Positions 17,358 through 27,129 of a stretch of 64,000 bases of DNA are shown here, piece after piece (the stretch's first letter is position 1; every line of letters begins with the position of its first letter). The notes beneath the pieces were generated by a model. The model was not told the DNA's origin and did not search any database. It saw only the letters and a program-made list of their open reading frames with translations. Source of the DNA: Haloarcula halobia (GTDB lineage Archaea; Halobacteriota; Halobacteria; Halobacteriales; Haloarculaceae); assembly GCF_029338255.1 (NCBI RefSeq), contig NZ_CP119787.1, positions 1,674,001-1,738,000 on the forward strand, written 5' to 3'. A program made the translations under genes and the position numbers.

Positions 17358-17537
17358 ATGGAAGAAGCGTACGTCCGACTGCTGTGCCCCGAGTGCAAGA
17401 AGGACTGGGAGTCGACGCCCAGCCAACTGCCGCCCCACACTTCCACGTTCCACTGTCCCAACTGCCACGCGAGTCGTCGGTTGGCGGAGTTCACGCGGAC
17501 AGACCGCGATCTCCAGACCCTGAAGGGGTTACAGTAA
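17358..17537 (+). CDS. Small double-CxxC zinc-binding protein
   Basis: A 59-residue protein with CPECKKDW near residue 10 and CPNCHASRR near residue 35, a zinc ribbon. TTTATAC at 17324-17330 lies about 31 bases upstream of the ATG at 17358, leaving little or no leader. The stop codon at 17535-17537 abuts the stop of the aIF2-beta gene on the other strand with no base between. Function unknown; RNA or protein binding is only a guess from the fold. Confidence 0.75.
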   Translation: MEEAYVRLLCPECKKDWESTPSQLPPHTSTFHCPNCHASRRLAEFTRTDRDLQTLKGLQ

Positions 17538-17942
17538 CTACTCGCCCGTCGGCGTTCGCGCCCCACAGGCCTCACACCGCAGAATCTCGGCCCCCTGCTC
17601 CCGCTCGAGTCGCGTGTCCGGCAGGCCACACTCCGAACACAGGACGTACCCCTGGAGGTACGTGTCGATGGCTTCGCCGATCCGGTCACTCCCGAAGGAC
17701 CCGGTGAGTCGCGCGCGCCCGCTCTCGTCGATGTGACCGCTGGTCCCCATCTCCGTCTGGAGGTGTTTCATCACGTGTTCGGGGTCCCTCTCGAGGCGGT
17801 CACAGACCTGCTGGAAGTTCTCGAACACAGTGACCTTGCCCTCCTGGCGGACCTCCGGGTCGGGCACCTCGAACCGGTCGTCCGTGCCGTCGATTTCCGG
17901 CGTCTCGTCGAGCGCCTTCTCGAGCTGGTCCTCGTAGTCCAT
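17538..17942 (-). CDS. eif2b: Translation initiation factor aIF2 subunit beta
   Basis: A 134-residue protein, normal length for archaeal aIF2-beta. It has the N-terminal helix that binds the gamma subunit (MDYEDQLEKALDETPEI), the central alpha/beta domain (VTVFENFQQVCDRLERDPEHVMKHLQTEMGT) and a C-terminal zinc ribbon (CSEC...CEAC). It is part of the aIF2 trimer that brings initiator tRNA to the small ribosomal subunit. The start at 17942 excludes 25 upstream in-frame codons that lie across the CTTTTTC promoter element. Confidence 0.95.
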   Translation of the reverse strand: MDYEDQLEKALDETPEIDGTDDRFEVPDPEVRQEGKVTVFENFQQVCDRLERDPEHVMKHLQTEMGTSGHIDESGRARLTGSFGSDRIGEAIDTYLQGYVLCSECGLPDTRLEREQGAEILRCEACGARTPTGE

Positions 17943-17987
17943 ACGTGCCGTACGGTCGCTGGCAGAAAAAGTTCTTTCAAACCGCCC

Positions 17988-18048
17988 GTGACGCGTCACC
18001 GTGGGTCTCAGTCCCACGCCACTCAGCCCGCCGTAGCGGGGCTGAGTG
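17988..18048. repeat. Three consecutive inverted repeats in a divergent promoter region
   Basis: In order: a perfect 12-bp palindrome GTGACGCGTCAC (17988-17999), a 5-bp stem GTGGG/CCCAC with a 7-base loop (18001-18017), and a 10-bp perfect stem CACTCAGCCC/GGGCTGAGTG with a 9-base loop (18020-18048). They lie upstream of aIF2-beta on one side and of the 18129 gene on the other. They could be operator sites, structured RNA, or the end of a lost IS200/IS605-type element, whose ends are hairpins. Confidence 0.7.
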
Positions 18049-18128
18049 TAACGATTGATGATTCTAGTAGTGTGTTAACCTTCGTCAGAGTAGTACTATA
18101 AACTTCCAGTCGTTACACCTTGGTGACC

Positions 18129-18365
18129 ATGAAAAAGCAGGAGCTCATCCATCTGCACGGCCTGCTTGCACAGGTACAGAATCACTACGAGGCGGAGACC
18201 GGGTCCGACGTAGACCACGACGAATACGCGACACTCGGCGTCAAGCCCACATCGATCCACAAGTCGAAGACGGACCACAAGGCAGCCGTCTTCGCCCTTG
18301 TCGACGGCATCACGTCGGAGATGACCGAGGACGTGAAAGAACCCGTTTCTGCCGCTGCGGACTGA
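18129..18365 (+). CDS. UPF0058 family protein
   Basis: A 78-residue protein (MKKQELIHLHGLLAQVQNHYE...) matching the small archaeal UPF0058 family: a helical N-terminal half, a TLGVKPTSIHKSKTDHKAAVF core and a helical end. CTATAAAC at 18096-18103 is about 30 bases before the ATG. The family is near-universal in haloarchaea and has no established function. Confidence 0.88.
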   Translation: MKKQELIHLHGLLAQVQNHYEAETGSDVDHDEYATLGVKPTSIHKSKTDHKAAVFALVDGITSEMTEDVKEPVSAAAD

Positions 18366-18446
18366 ATCCCTCTCTTTCCCCGCTGAAGAGACCTGTATAG
18401 CGAGAGTCTTCTCTCCCGACGTGGGCCCGCTCGGGCCGCGTCCGGC

Positions 18447-18917
18447 TCACTCGTCGATGAGCTCCTCGAACTCGGGCAGGACCTCGTCGGCCGACTCGTC
18501 GCCGGCGACATCGCCGGCCGCGACCGAGGACTCCGCCTCGTCTGCCTCGTCTTCCTCCGCTTTTGCCTCGTCTTCCTCCTCGACGATCTCCTCGATCTCG
18601 ACGACGTCGAGCGGGATGCTCTCGAGTCGCTGGCCGATCTCCTTGCGCGCGATTCGGGCCGCGTGCTCGTCGCGTTCGACGTTGAACACCGTCATCTCCA
18701 GCTCGAGGGCGACCAGACTCTCGTCGGCAGCGATGAACGCCGGTTCGAGCGAGTCGCCACAGTGCGGGCAGTGGCGCTCGCTCATGTTTATCTCCACGTA
18801 GTTGAGATCCGGATTCAACATCTCACCCGTCTTCGAGATGGCGATGCGGACCGCCTCGTCCGGATTCGAGACGTCGTAGACGGGGACTGCCGCCTCAACG
18901 ACAACTCTACAGTCCAT
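18447..18917 (-). CDS. UPF0212 (DUF555) family protein
   Basis: A 156-residue protein beginning MDCRVVVEAAVPVYDVSNPDEA, the conserved start of the archaeal UPF0212/DUF555 family, with the typical ISKTGEMLNPDLNYVEI and a zinc-binding CPHCG. The C-terminal 45 residues are an acidic, low-complexity tail (EEIVEEEDEAKAEEDEAD...) that halophiles add to many proteins. No function is established for the family. Confidence 0.88.
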   Translation of the reverse strand: MDCRVVVEAAVPVYDVSNPDEAVRIAISKTGEMLNPDLNYVEINMSERHCPHCGDSLEPAFIAADESLVALELEMTVFNVERDEHAARIARKEIGQRLESIPLDVVEIEEIVEEEDEAKAEEDEADEAESSVAAGDVAGDESADEVLPEFEELIDE

Positions 18918-18985
18918 ACAGGTATGTTTGTTGTCCTATATTATGAAGGTTGGCCCGCGATCACACACGACAGCCACGGGGCCGG

Positions 18986-19609
18986 TCAGCGGACCCGCCA
19001 GAGGTCGTCTCCGGGGAGGAACCGGCCGAGTTCGGCCTCCTGGCGGTAGTCTGTCTCGAGTAGGGCCTGCAGGCTCTCGACGAGCGCCGCCTCGTCGTCG
19101 TCGCTCCACTCCGCCGGGTCCTTGATCGGGAAGACGAGCCACCCGCTGCCCTTGACCTCGGTGGCGTGGAGCGCCGCCATGTCGACGTCGTCGGCCGGCT
19201 CGGCGGTCATGTTCCTGAAGACGTACTTCGTCGCCCGTTCGCCGACCGGGAGCAGGACGTGGGACGTGATGGCCCGGACCTCGGTATCGAACATCGGTTC
19301 GTGGTCCGCGTAGTCGTCCTCGGTCGGCGTCCGGTCGCCACAGAGAAAGAGATACGAGAGATAGGTCTTCTCGACGGTCGGCGGCGTCCCGGCCGCCGCC
19401 AGCAGGCCGCCGTCCACGAGCGCCCGCTGGAGCCGGTCGGCGGCTGGCGTCCCGGTGAACGGAACCCCGGACTCGTTGCCCCCGTGGACGCCGGGGTGGT
19501 CGCCGACGACGTGGAAGTCGGCGTTCGCGTCGCCGTACCCGGGCACGAACGGCTCACACGGCGGCTCGAAGCCAAACGGGTTGTGCTGCGTTGCCGTGAT
19601 GTTCTTCAC
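18986..19609 (-). CDS. Uracil-DNA glycosylase superfamily protein
   Basis: Read from the GTG at 19609, 207 residues. NPFGFEPPCEPFVPGYGDANADFHVVGDHPGVHGG corresponds to the substrate-binding motif of the UDG superfamily (GexPG), followed by SGVPFTGTPAADRLQRAL and a distal TSHVLLPVGERATKYV strand-helix. Such enzymes remove uracil from DNA. The motif differs from classic family 4 (D and H in place of E and A/G), so the exact family and specificity are uncertain. The frame is open far upstream antisense to pccB; the GTG fits the conserved N-terminus. Confidence 0.8.
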   Translation of the reverse strand: MKNITATQHNPFGFEPPCEPFVPGYGDANADFHVVGDHPGVHGGNESGVPFTGTPAADRLQRALVDGGLLAAAGTPPTVEKTYLSYLFLCGDRTPTEDDYADHEPMFDTEVRAITSHVLLPVGERATKYVFRNMTAEPADDVDMAALHATEVKGSGWLVFPIKDPAEWSDDDEAALVESLQALLETDYRQEAELGRFLPGDDLWRVR

Positions 19610-19723
19610 GAGCGGAGGCAGGGCAGGGGCGGGCAAAACTCCGACGGATTCCGTTCGGGTAACGCTTTTCTCGGATGCCCACCACGGGACCGGTATGTTC
19701 TGGTCCTGGAGCCGTGATGTCGC

Positions 19724-21274
19724 GTGACCCACGACGAACGCGTCGAGGACCTCCGCGAGCGGAAGGCGGAGGCGGAACGCGGGGGCGGCGAGGAACGCAT
19801 CGAGGCCCAGCACGAGAAGGGCAAGCTCACCGCCCGCGAGCGCATCGACTACTTCCTCGACGACGACACCTTCGTCGAGATAGACGCCCTGCGCGAGCAC
19901 CGCTCGACCAATTTCGACATGGCCGAGAAGCACGCCCCCGGCGACGGCGTCGTCGTCGGGTACGGCGAGGTCAACGGCGAGCGCGTCTACGTCTTCGCCC
20001 ACGACTTCACCGTCTTCGGCGGGTCGCTCGGCGAGGCCTTCGCCCAGAAGGTCTGTAAGGTGATGGACAAGGCCATCGAGAACGGCGCGCCGATAATCGG
20101 GCTCAACGACTCGGCGGGCGCGCGCATCCAGGAGGGCATCGACTCCCTGGCCGGCTACGCCGACATCTTCCATCGCAACCAGCAAGCCAGCGGCGTCGTC
20201 CCCCAGATATCGGCAATCATGGGGCCGTGTGCCGGTGGCGCGGTCTACTCCCCAGCGATTACGGACTTCGTCTACATGGTCGAGGAGACCAGCCACATGT
20301 TCATCACGGGCCCCGACGTCATCGAGACGGTCACCGGCGAGGAGGTGGGCTTCGACGAACTCGGCGGGGCCGAGACCCACGCCAGCGAGTCCGGGGTCGC
20401 CCACTTCACCGCGGCCGACGAGAAGGCCGCGATGGACGAGATCCGCTATCTCCTCTCGTATCTCCCCCAGAACAACGTCCAGGACCCACCGAGCGTCGAC
20501 CCCTGGGACGACCCCGAGCGGCGGGACGAGAGCCTGATCGAGACGGTGCCCGACGCGCCACAGAAGCCCTACGACATCGTCGACGTCGTCGAGGGCGTCG
20601 TCGACGAGGACTCCTTCTTCGAGGTGGCCGAGGCCTTCGCCCGCAACATCGTCACCGGGTTCGCCCGGCTGGACGGCCACAGCGTCGGCGTCGTGGGCAA
20701 CCAGCCCCGTGTCAACGCGGGGACGCTGGACATCGACGCCTCGCGGAAGGGGGCCTGGTTCGTCCGCTTCTGTGACGCGTTCAACATCCCCATCCTCACG
20801 TTCGTCGACGTCCCCGGGTTCATGCCCGGGAAGGATCAGGAGCGAAACGCCATCATCAACCACGGCGCGAAACTGCTGTACGCCTACTCCGAGGCGACGG
20901 TCCCGCTGCTTACGGTCATCACGCGCAAGGCCTACGGCGGGGCCTACGACGTCATGGCCTCGAAGCACATCGGCGCGGACATGAACTACGCGTGGCCGAC
21001 CGCCGAGATCGCCGTGATGGGGCCGAAGGGCGCGGTGAACGTCCTCTACGACGACGAACTCGCCGACGCCGACGACGTCGAGGCCCGCCGCCAGCAGCTC
21101 ATCGACGAGTACCGCGACGCCTTCGCGAACCCCTACATCGCCGCCAAGCGCGGGTTCGTCGACGACGTCATCGAACCGCAGGACACCAGGCCGCGACTCA
21201 TCGAAGACCTCGACCTCCTTCGAGGGAAGCGAAAGGACCAGCCCGACCGGAAACACGGGAACATCCCATTGTAA
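19724..21274 (+). CDS. pccB: Acyl/propionyl-CoA carboxylase carboxyltransferase subunit
   Basis: A 516-residue carboxyltransferase of the biotin-dependent acyl-CoA carboxylase family, starting GTG. The two crotonase-like halves are visible, with [33 protein letters not shown] and [12 protein letters not shown] in the first and [28 protein letters not shown] and [10 protein letters not shown] in the second; these form acyl-CoA and biotin sites. It transfers CO2 from biotin on PccA to propionyl-CoA (or acetyl-CoA), feeding methylmalonyl-CoA metabolism or the 3-hydroxypropionate-type reactions. It is followed 2 bases later by pccX. Confidence 0.93.
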   Translation: MTHDERVEDLRERKAEAERGGGEERIEAQHEKGKLTARERIDYFLDDDTFVEIDALREHRSTNFDMAEKHAPGDGVVVGYGEVNGERVYVFAHDFTVFGGSLGEAFAQKVCKVMDKAIENGAPIIGLNDSAGARIQEGIDSLAGYADIFHRNQQASGVVPQISAIMGPCAGGAVYSPAITDFVYMVEETSHMFITGPDVIETVTGEEVGFDELGGAETHASESGVAHFTAADEKAAMDEIRYLLSYLPQNNVQDPPSVDPWDDPERRDESLIETVPDAPQKPYDIVDVVEGVVDEDSFFEVAEAFARNIVTGFARLDGHSVGVVGNQPRVNAGTLDIDASRKGAWFVRFCDAFNIPILTFVDVPGFMPGKDQERNAIINHGAKLLYAYSEATVPLLTVITRKAYGGAYDVMASKHIGADMNYAWPTAEIAVMGPKGAVNVLYDDELADADDVEARRQQLIDEYRDAFANPYIAAKRGFVDDVIEPQDTRPRLIEDLDLLRGKRKDQPDRKHGNIPL

Positions 21275-21276
21275 TC

Positions 21277-21576
21277 ATGGCGACAGACACAGCACCCGAC
21301 GCCGTCGACACCGACATCGTCGAAGCGATAGCCGACGCGCTCCCGGACGCCTCCACGGACGAGGCGGCTGCCATCGCCGTCGCCATCGGGGCACACGTGA
21401 CCGACCAGCAGCGTGCCGCGGCCGCCGCTGCCGCCGCGAGCGACGAACCGACCTGGGCGGGCAAGGAGTGGCTCTTCTCGAACCGGGTCAGGGACACCCA
21501 GAAGCGTCACGTCGAGGTCCCGGCCGACGCCCCGACAGACCCCTGGAGTGCCGCCGGGCGCGTCGACCGGATGTAA
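21277..21576 (+). CDS. pccX: Small third subunit of propionyl-CoA carboxylase
   Basis: A 99-residue protein with an Ala-rich helical half followed by [36 protein letters not shown]. The end (W...G R) matches the short epsilon-like/PccX subunit; in Haloferax mediterranei PccX is essential for PCC assembly and activity. The ATG is 2 bases after the pccB stop, so the two are co-transcribed. It contains no catalytic motif and probably serves as an assembly partner. Confidence 0.85.
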   Translation: MATDTAPDAVDTDIVEAIADALPDASTDEAAAIAVAIGAHVTDQQRAAAAAAAASDEPTWAGKEWLFSNRVRDTQKRHVEVPADAPTDPWSAAGRVDRM

Positions 21577-21584
21577 CCGCCGGG

Positions 21585-22499
21585 TCAGCGGCCCTGTTCT
21601 GCCAGTCGCTCCGCGAGGGTCCCTGCCTCCGTGCGAACCGTGAGTTCTTCGAGCCACGTCTCCGGAAGGCTCTCCGCGCCGTACCGGGCGCCGGCGACGG
21701 CCCCCGCGACGGCGCCGACGGTGTCGGTGTCGCCGCCGTTGTTGACTGCCGTGACGATCGCCTCCTCGGCCGAGTCCGCCAGCAGGGCGTGCCCGACGCC
21801 CGCCTCGAGCGTATCGACGACGTACCCGGTCACTGGGAGCATCGTCGGGTCCGTGGCCGCCTCAGCCTCCTGTACGGCGACGGCCACGTCGGTCGGTGCC
21901 TCCCCGTCCAGTCGGTCGAGCGCCGCCGACACAGGGCTGTCCTCTCCCCGGAGGTACCCGGCGACAACCAGATTCAGCGCCGCACAGCCGTGGGTGCAGC
22001 GGGGGTCCCAGTGGGTCAGGCGCGAGGAGGTCACGCTCGTCTCGACCAGCGTCGCCGGGTCGTCGGTGTAGCGTATCGCGAGCGGCGCACACCGCATCAC
22101 GCTCCCGTTGCCGGCGTTGTGTCCCTCCGGGCTCTGCGTCCAGACGTGTTTTGCGGCCCGGTCCCAGGGTTCCCCGGTCGCGACGCGAGCGAGGGCCCGC
22201 CTCGTCATCCCCCCGATCCCCGTCGGGTCCCCCTCGAACCACGTCGCGAAGCGCCGGGCGGCGTCGTCCGCGTCGAAGCCGTCGGACTCGACGATGCTCC
22301 GGGCCAGACACAGCGCCAGTTCCGTGTCGTCGGTCACCGCGCCGGCCGGCAGGTTGTGGGCCCCGCGGGCCTGCATCTCCGTCAGGCGGCCGTGTTCGCT
22401 GGCGATGCGTGACCGGGGCCACCCTTCGACCGGCCGGCCCAGCGCATCGCCACAGGCCAGGCCGAGCAACGTCCCGCGAGCGCGTGCTGTATCGTCCAT
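21585..22499 (-). CDS. ADP-ribosylglycohydrolase (DraG-like)
   Basis: A 304-residue protein of the ADP-ribosylglycohydrolase superfamily. The metal-binding motifs are intact: GDALGRPVE near the start, TDDTELAL near residue 56, and NNGGDTDTVGAVAGAVAGA near 258-276, whose Asp residues hold the two Mg2+. Members remove ADP-ribose from proteins, nucleic acids or small molecules. The gene sits on the opposite strand between pccX and pccA, ending 9 bases after pccX; a link to carboxylase control is possible but unproven. Confidence 0.9.
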   Translation of the reverse strand: MDDTARARGTLLGLACGDALGRPVEGWPRSRIASEHGRLTEMQARGAHNLPAGAVTDDTELALCLARSIVESDGFDADDAARRFATWFEGDPTGIGGMTRRALARVATGEPWDRAAKHVWTQSPEGHNAGNGSVMRCAPLAIRYTDDPATLVETSVTSSRLTHWDPRCTHGCAALNLVVAGYLRGEDSPVSAALDRLDGEAPTDVAVAVQEAEAATDPTMLPVTGYVVDTLEAGVGHALLADSAEEAIVTAVNNGGDTDTVGAVAGAVAGARYGAESLPETWLEELTVRTEAGTLAERLAEQGR

Positions 22500-22575
22500 A
22501 GCAATCGTCTCTACACGAGAGACGAGGCAGCGGCGACATTACAGTTCCGCCTAGTTTTATGAGGTGAGTACCGGT

Positions 22576-22582
22576 AAGGAGG
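22576..22582 (+). promoter_or_regulatory. Shine-Dalgarno-like AAGGAGG before pccA
   Basis: AAGGAGG ends three bases before the pccA ATG at 22586; the spacing is short. A TATA-like TTTTAT at 22555-22560 would place the transcript start close to this site, giving at most a short leader. Confidence 0.5.
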
Positions 22583-22585
22583 CAT

Positions 22586-24417
<1,832 letters not shown>

Positions 24418-24421
<4 letters not shown>

Positions 24422-24484
24422 CTTTTTCCTTCGGGGGTGCCCTCGCGACGCCGTCGCTGCGGGCATCCCTTCGCAAAAAGTTAG
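24418..24484. repeat. 67-base imperfect hairpin at the end of pccA
   Basis: Outer arms CTAACTTTTT (24418-24427, overlapping the pccA stop) and AAAAAGTTAG (24475-24484) are perfectly complementary. Inside them GGGTGCCC pairs with GGGCATCCC (one bulge) and GCGAC with GTCGC, so the whole segment can fold as one long hairpin. Transcript termination or RNA stabilisation of pccA is the simplest role. Confidence 0.75.
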
Positions 24485-24580
24485 GATAAAAAGCCGCGAG
24501 CGCCGGCCGGCGCTCGCGGTGAAACCGTGCCTCGCTCCGCTCGCCACGGTACGCTGACGGCCTCCGGCCGCTTTTTATCC
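24484..24580. repeat. 97-base cloverleaf-like inverted-repeat element upstream of birA
   Basis: Outer arms GGATAAAAAG (24484-24493) and CTTTTTATCC (24571-24580) enclose three further inverted repeats: a perfect 26-bp palindrome at 24494-24519, a stem ACCGTG/CACGGT at 24524-24550 and CGGCC/GGCCG at 24558-24570. The 3' arm also carries the TTTTTAT that is correctly spaced (about 27 bases) to be the birA TATA box. It could be an operator for BirA, which has a DNA-binding domain, or a structured RNA. Confidence 0.7.
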
Positions 24581-24601
24581 CCGCCTGTCGAACGCTCGGG
24601 C

Positions 24602-25531
24602 ATGAACGAGACGCGACACGCCGTGCTGGAGGCGCTGGCGGAGGGGCCGGTCTCCGGGCCGGCGCTGGCCGAGGAGCTTGCCGTCTCCCGCGCGGCGGTC
24701 TGGAAGCACGTCGAGGGGTTGCGCGAGAGCGGCTTCGACGTCGAGAGCGGGGACGACGGGTACCGGCTGGCGTCGGTCCCCGAGTTCGGGGGCGCGGCGG
24801 TCGAGTACGGCCTCGACGCCCCCTTTACGGTCGAGTACCACGACAGCATCCCGAGCACGAACGCTCGCGCGCGAGACCTGGCGGCCGACGGGGAGCGCGA
24901 CGTGGTGGTGCTGGCCGACGAACAGACCGGCGGGCGCGGGCGACTCGACCGCGCGTGGTCCTCGCCCAGCGGCGGCATCTGGCTCTCGATTCTGTTCCGA
25001 CCGGACGTCCCGATGGCCCACGCACCGGTGTTCACGCTCGCGGCGGCCGTCGCGGTCACCCGTGCGGCTCGCGAGACAGGCGTCGACGCCGGCATCAAGT
25101 GGCCCAACGACGTGCTCGTCGGTGATCGAAAGCTCGTCGGGATACTCACCGAGATGGAGGGCGAGGCCGACCGTATCTCCTGGATCGTCGTCGGCGTCGG
25201 CATCAACGCCAACGTCGACCCGGCGTCGCTCCCCAGCGAGGCCGCCCCGACGAGTCTCGAGGCCGAACGCGGAAGCCCGATCGACCGGCGCCGGTTCACC
25301 CAGCGCGTCCTGGAAGAGTTCGAGGACCTCCGGCGGTCGCCCGAGGCTATCGTCGACGCCTGGCGGGAGTACGCGACGACGCTGGGCCGACGAGTCCGTG
25401 TCGAGACGTCGGACGGGACCATCGAGGGTGAAGCCGTCGACGTCAGGTTCCCGGGGTCGCTCGTGGTCGAGACGGCGGACGGCCAGGTGACCGTCGCGGC
25501 CGGTGACTGCGACCACCTCCGACCGGCCTGA
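24602..25531 (+). CDS. birA: Biotin-[acetyl-CoA-carboxylase] ligase with N-terminal repressor domain
   Basis: A 309-residue bifunctional BirA. Residues 1-60 form a winged HTH (VLEALAEGPVSGPALAEELAVSRAAVWKHVEGLRE), the type II arrangement in which the ligase also represses genes. The catalytic domain has the biotin-AMP loop GGRGRLDRAWSSPSGG and KWPNDVLVGDRKLVGILTE, with a C-terminal SH3-like domain. It biotinylates K577 of PccA. ATG 24602 gives a leaderless message; the longer frame from 24527 would cross the inverted repeats and is rejected. Confidence 0.93.
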   Translation: MNETRHAVLEALAEGPVSGPALAEELAVSRAAVWKHVEGLRESGFDVESGDDGYRLASVPEFGGAAVEYGLDAPFTVEYHDSIPSTNARARDLAADGERDVVVLADEQTGGRGRLDRAWSSPSGGIWLSILFRPDVPMAHAPVFTLAAAVAVTRAARETGVDAGIKWPNDVLVGDRKLVGILTEMEGEADRISWIVVGVGINANVDPASLPSEAAPTSLEAERGSPIDRRRFTQRVLEEFEDLRRSPEAIVDAWREYATTLGRRVRVETSDGTIEGEAVDVRFPGSLVVETADGQVTVAAGDCDHLRPA

Positions 25532-25553
25532 CTGGGGAGGACGCTGGCACCTG

Positions 25554-26030
25554 CTAGTTCGCGGCCCTGACCGACGAGGGTGGCTCCTCGCGCTGCTCGC
25601 CCCGCCGGACCGGCACCGTCACGACCGGCACGTGTGACTGGCGGATGACCCGCTCGGCGACGCTGCCAAGCAGGAGTCTGTCGATGCCCCCGCGACCGTG
25701 GGTCCCCATCACGATGACGTCGCAGTCGGCCTCGTCGGCGTACCGGAGAATCTCTGTCGTCGGGTCGCCCTCGACCATGTGGCCCTCGACGCCGACGCTC
25801 CCCGCGTCGTAGGCCTCCAGCTCGTCGAGGGCCAGCTCGCCCTCTTCCCTGAGCATCTGGGTGACGCCCTCCCAGGAGTTGCCGACCGGCAGCGACGCGA
25901 ACCGGCCGGTGTCGACGACGTAGAGTCCCTGGACCGTGGCGCCGTGGGTCGTCGCCAGCGAGACGGCGTGTTCGATGACGTACTCCATCTCTTCGGACCC
26001 GTCGGTCGGTAGCAGTATCCGGTCGTACAT
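25554..26030 (-). CDS. Universal stress protein (UspA family)
   Basis: A 158-residue UspA-fold protein, MYDRILLPTDGSEEMEYVIEHA at the start and GTHGRGGIDRLLLGSVAERVIRQSHVPVVTV at the end. The G-x2-G-x9-G-S pattern is present, so it probably binds ATP. A 17-residue Ser/Arg/Glu tail is appended. The ATG at 26030 is chosen over 26057 because it yields the conserved YDRILLPTDGS start. Specific role unknown. Confidence 0.9.
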   Translation of the reverse strand: MYDRILLPTDGSEEMEYVIEHAVSLATTHGATVQGLYVVDTGRFASLPVGNSWEGVTQMLREEGELALDELEAYDAGSVGVEGHMVEGDPTTEILRYADEADCDVIVMGTHGRGGIDRLLLGSVAERVIRQSHVPVVTVPVRRGEQREEPPSSVRAAN

Positions 26031-26086
26031 GCCATAGTGTAGACAGGGTAACAGCATAGGTGTTTGGTGCCTGTTAGCACAGTCGC

Positions 26087-27109
26087 CTACGACTCGGGCA
26101 GGACGACCCGTTTGACGTCGCTCGTCCCCGCGCGCCGGACGACGGCCCGGACGACGTTCTGGGCGCCGGCGAGGTTGTCGGACTCGCCGTCGAGCACGGT
26201 CAGCCGCGCCGGGCGCCCCGGTTCGACGACGCCGCAGTCCAGTCCCGCGAGTTTGGCCCCGTTGACCGTCGCCATCGCCAGCACCTCGCGGGCGGTCACG
26301 TCGTACAGCTTCGCGGTGAACTCCATCTCGCGGAACATCGACGGGCTGTTGAGGAAGACGTTGTCCGTCCCGAGTGCCACCGTCGTCCGCTCGTGGAGGT
26401 CCTCGACGGGCGGGAGGCCCACGTCGGTGACGAGGTTCGAGCGGGGACAGACCGCCACCGGCACCTCGCTGTCGGCGACCCGCGTGAGATGGAGGGGTTC
26501 GGCGTGGACCATGTGCACGAGGAAGTCGGGATCCAGGTCCAGTGCCGGGTTGATGTCGCTGCTGTCGACTTCGCCAGCGTGGATGCCGAACTGCTTCCCG
26601 GCCTCCCTCGTCGCCTGCCGCTCGCTGCCGAAGTCGGCGTCGTTGGCGCCGCTGGCGCCGAACCCGTCGGCGACGTCCAGCACGTCTACGGACTCGCGAC
26701 CGAGGACGACGCGCTCGAGGCGCGAGTCCTCGAGCGCCGCGGCAAGCGCCCGGACGCCCTCGACGCCACCCTCGCGGAACTCGACGAACGCGCCGGTCCC
26801 GGACTGTTCCATGTACGCGAGACTGCGCGCCATCGCCGCCACCAGGTCGCTCCGGTCGGCCTCCCGTAGCAGGCGGTGTTTCAGTCCGTCGGGCGGGGCG
26901 ACCAGCTCCTCGAGTGTCAGTCCCTCGCCGGCCTCCTTCGCGATGGAGTCGCCGACGTGGGTGTGGGCGTTGACGAACGCCGGGACGACGATGTCGTCGC
27001 TGTACACCTCGGCTTCTTCGATGGCGACGATACGGCCGTCCTCGACGACGACCCGTCCCTCGACTGGATCGAACGACCGGCCACGGAGGATGGTGCCTTC
27101 GAGTATCAT
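26087..27109 (-). CDS. Amidohydrolase family protein (cytosine/adenosine deaminase-like)
   Basis: A 340-residue TIM-barrel metal-dependent hydrolase. Metal ligands are seen in VNAHTHVGDS, in HAGE near residue 183, in VHAEPLHL and in LGTDNVFLNSP. N- and C-terminal beta segments (MILEGTILRGRSFDPVEGRVVVEDG, GVVEPGRPARLTVLD) form the usual composite domain. Related enzymes deaminate or hydrolyse nucleobases and analogues. A GTTTAATT box at 27131-27138, inside the end of the upstream HD gene, fits a leaderless start at 27109. Confidence 0.87.
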   Translation of the reverse strand: MILEGTILRGRSFDPVEGRVVVEDGRIVAIEEAEVYSDDIVVPAFVNAHTHVGDSIAKEAGEGLTLEELVAPPDGLKHRLLREADRSDLVAAMARSLAYMEQSGTGAFVEFREGGVEGVRALAAALEDSRLERVVLGRESVDVLDVADGFGASGANDADFGSERQATREAGKQFGIHAGEVDSSDINPALDLDPDFLVHMVHAEPLHLTRVADSEVPVAVCPRSNLVTDVGLPPVEDLHERTTVALGTDNVFLNSPSMFREMEFTAKLYDVTAREVLAMATVNGAKLAGLDCGVVEPGRPARLTVLDGESDNLAGAQNVVRAVVRRAGTSDVKRVVLPES

Positions 27110-27129
27110 AGCTAGTGGTCTCCCGTCGC

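Noticed and set aside
18986-21256. 756-residue minus-strand frame; upstream part considered as an extension of the glycosylase
   Set aside because: Beyond GTG 19609 it is antisense to pccB, and the part upstream lacks the UDG family pattern.
24494-24519. Considered as an IS end or CRISPR-like repeat
   Set aside because: Only one copy is seen, with no transposase and no repeated spacers.
24527-24601. Longer N-terminus of BirA from ATG 24527
   Set aside because: It would cover the inverted repeats and the TATA box; the HTH begins normally at 24602.
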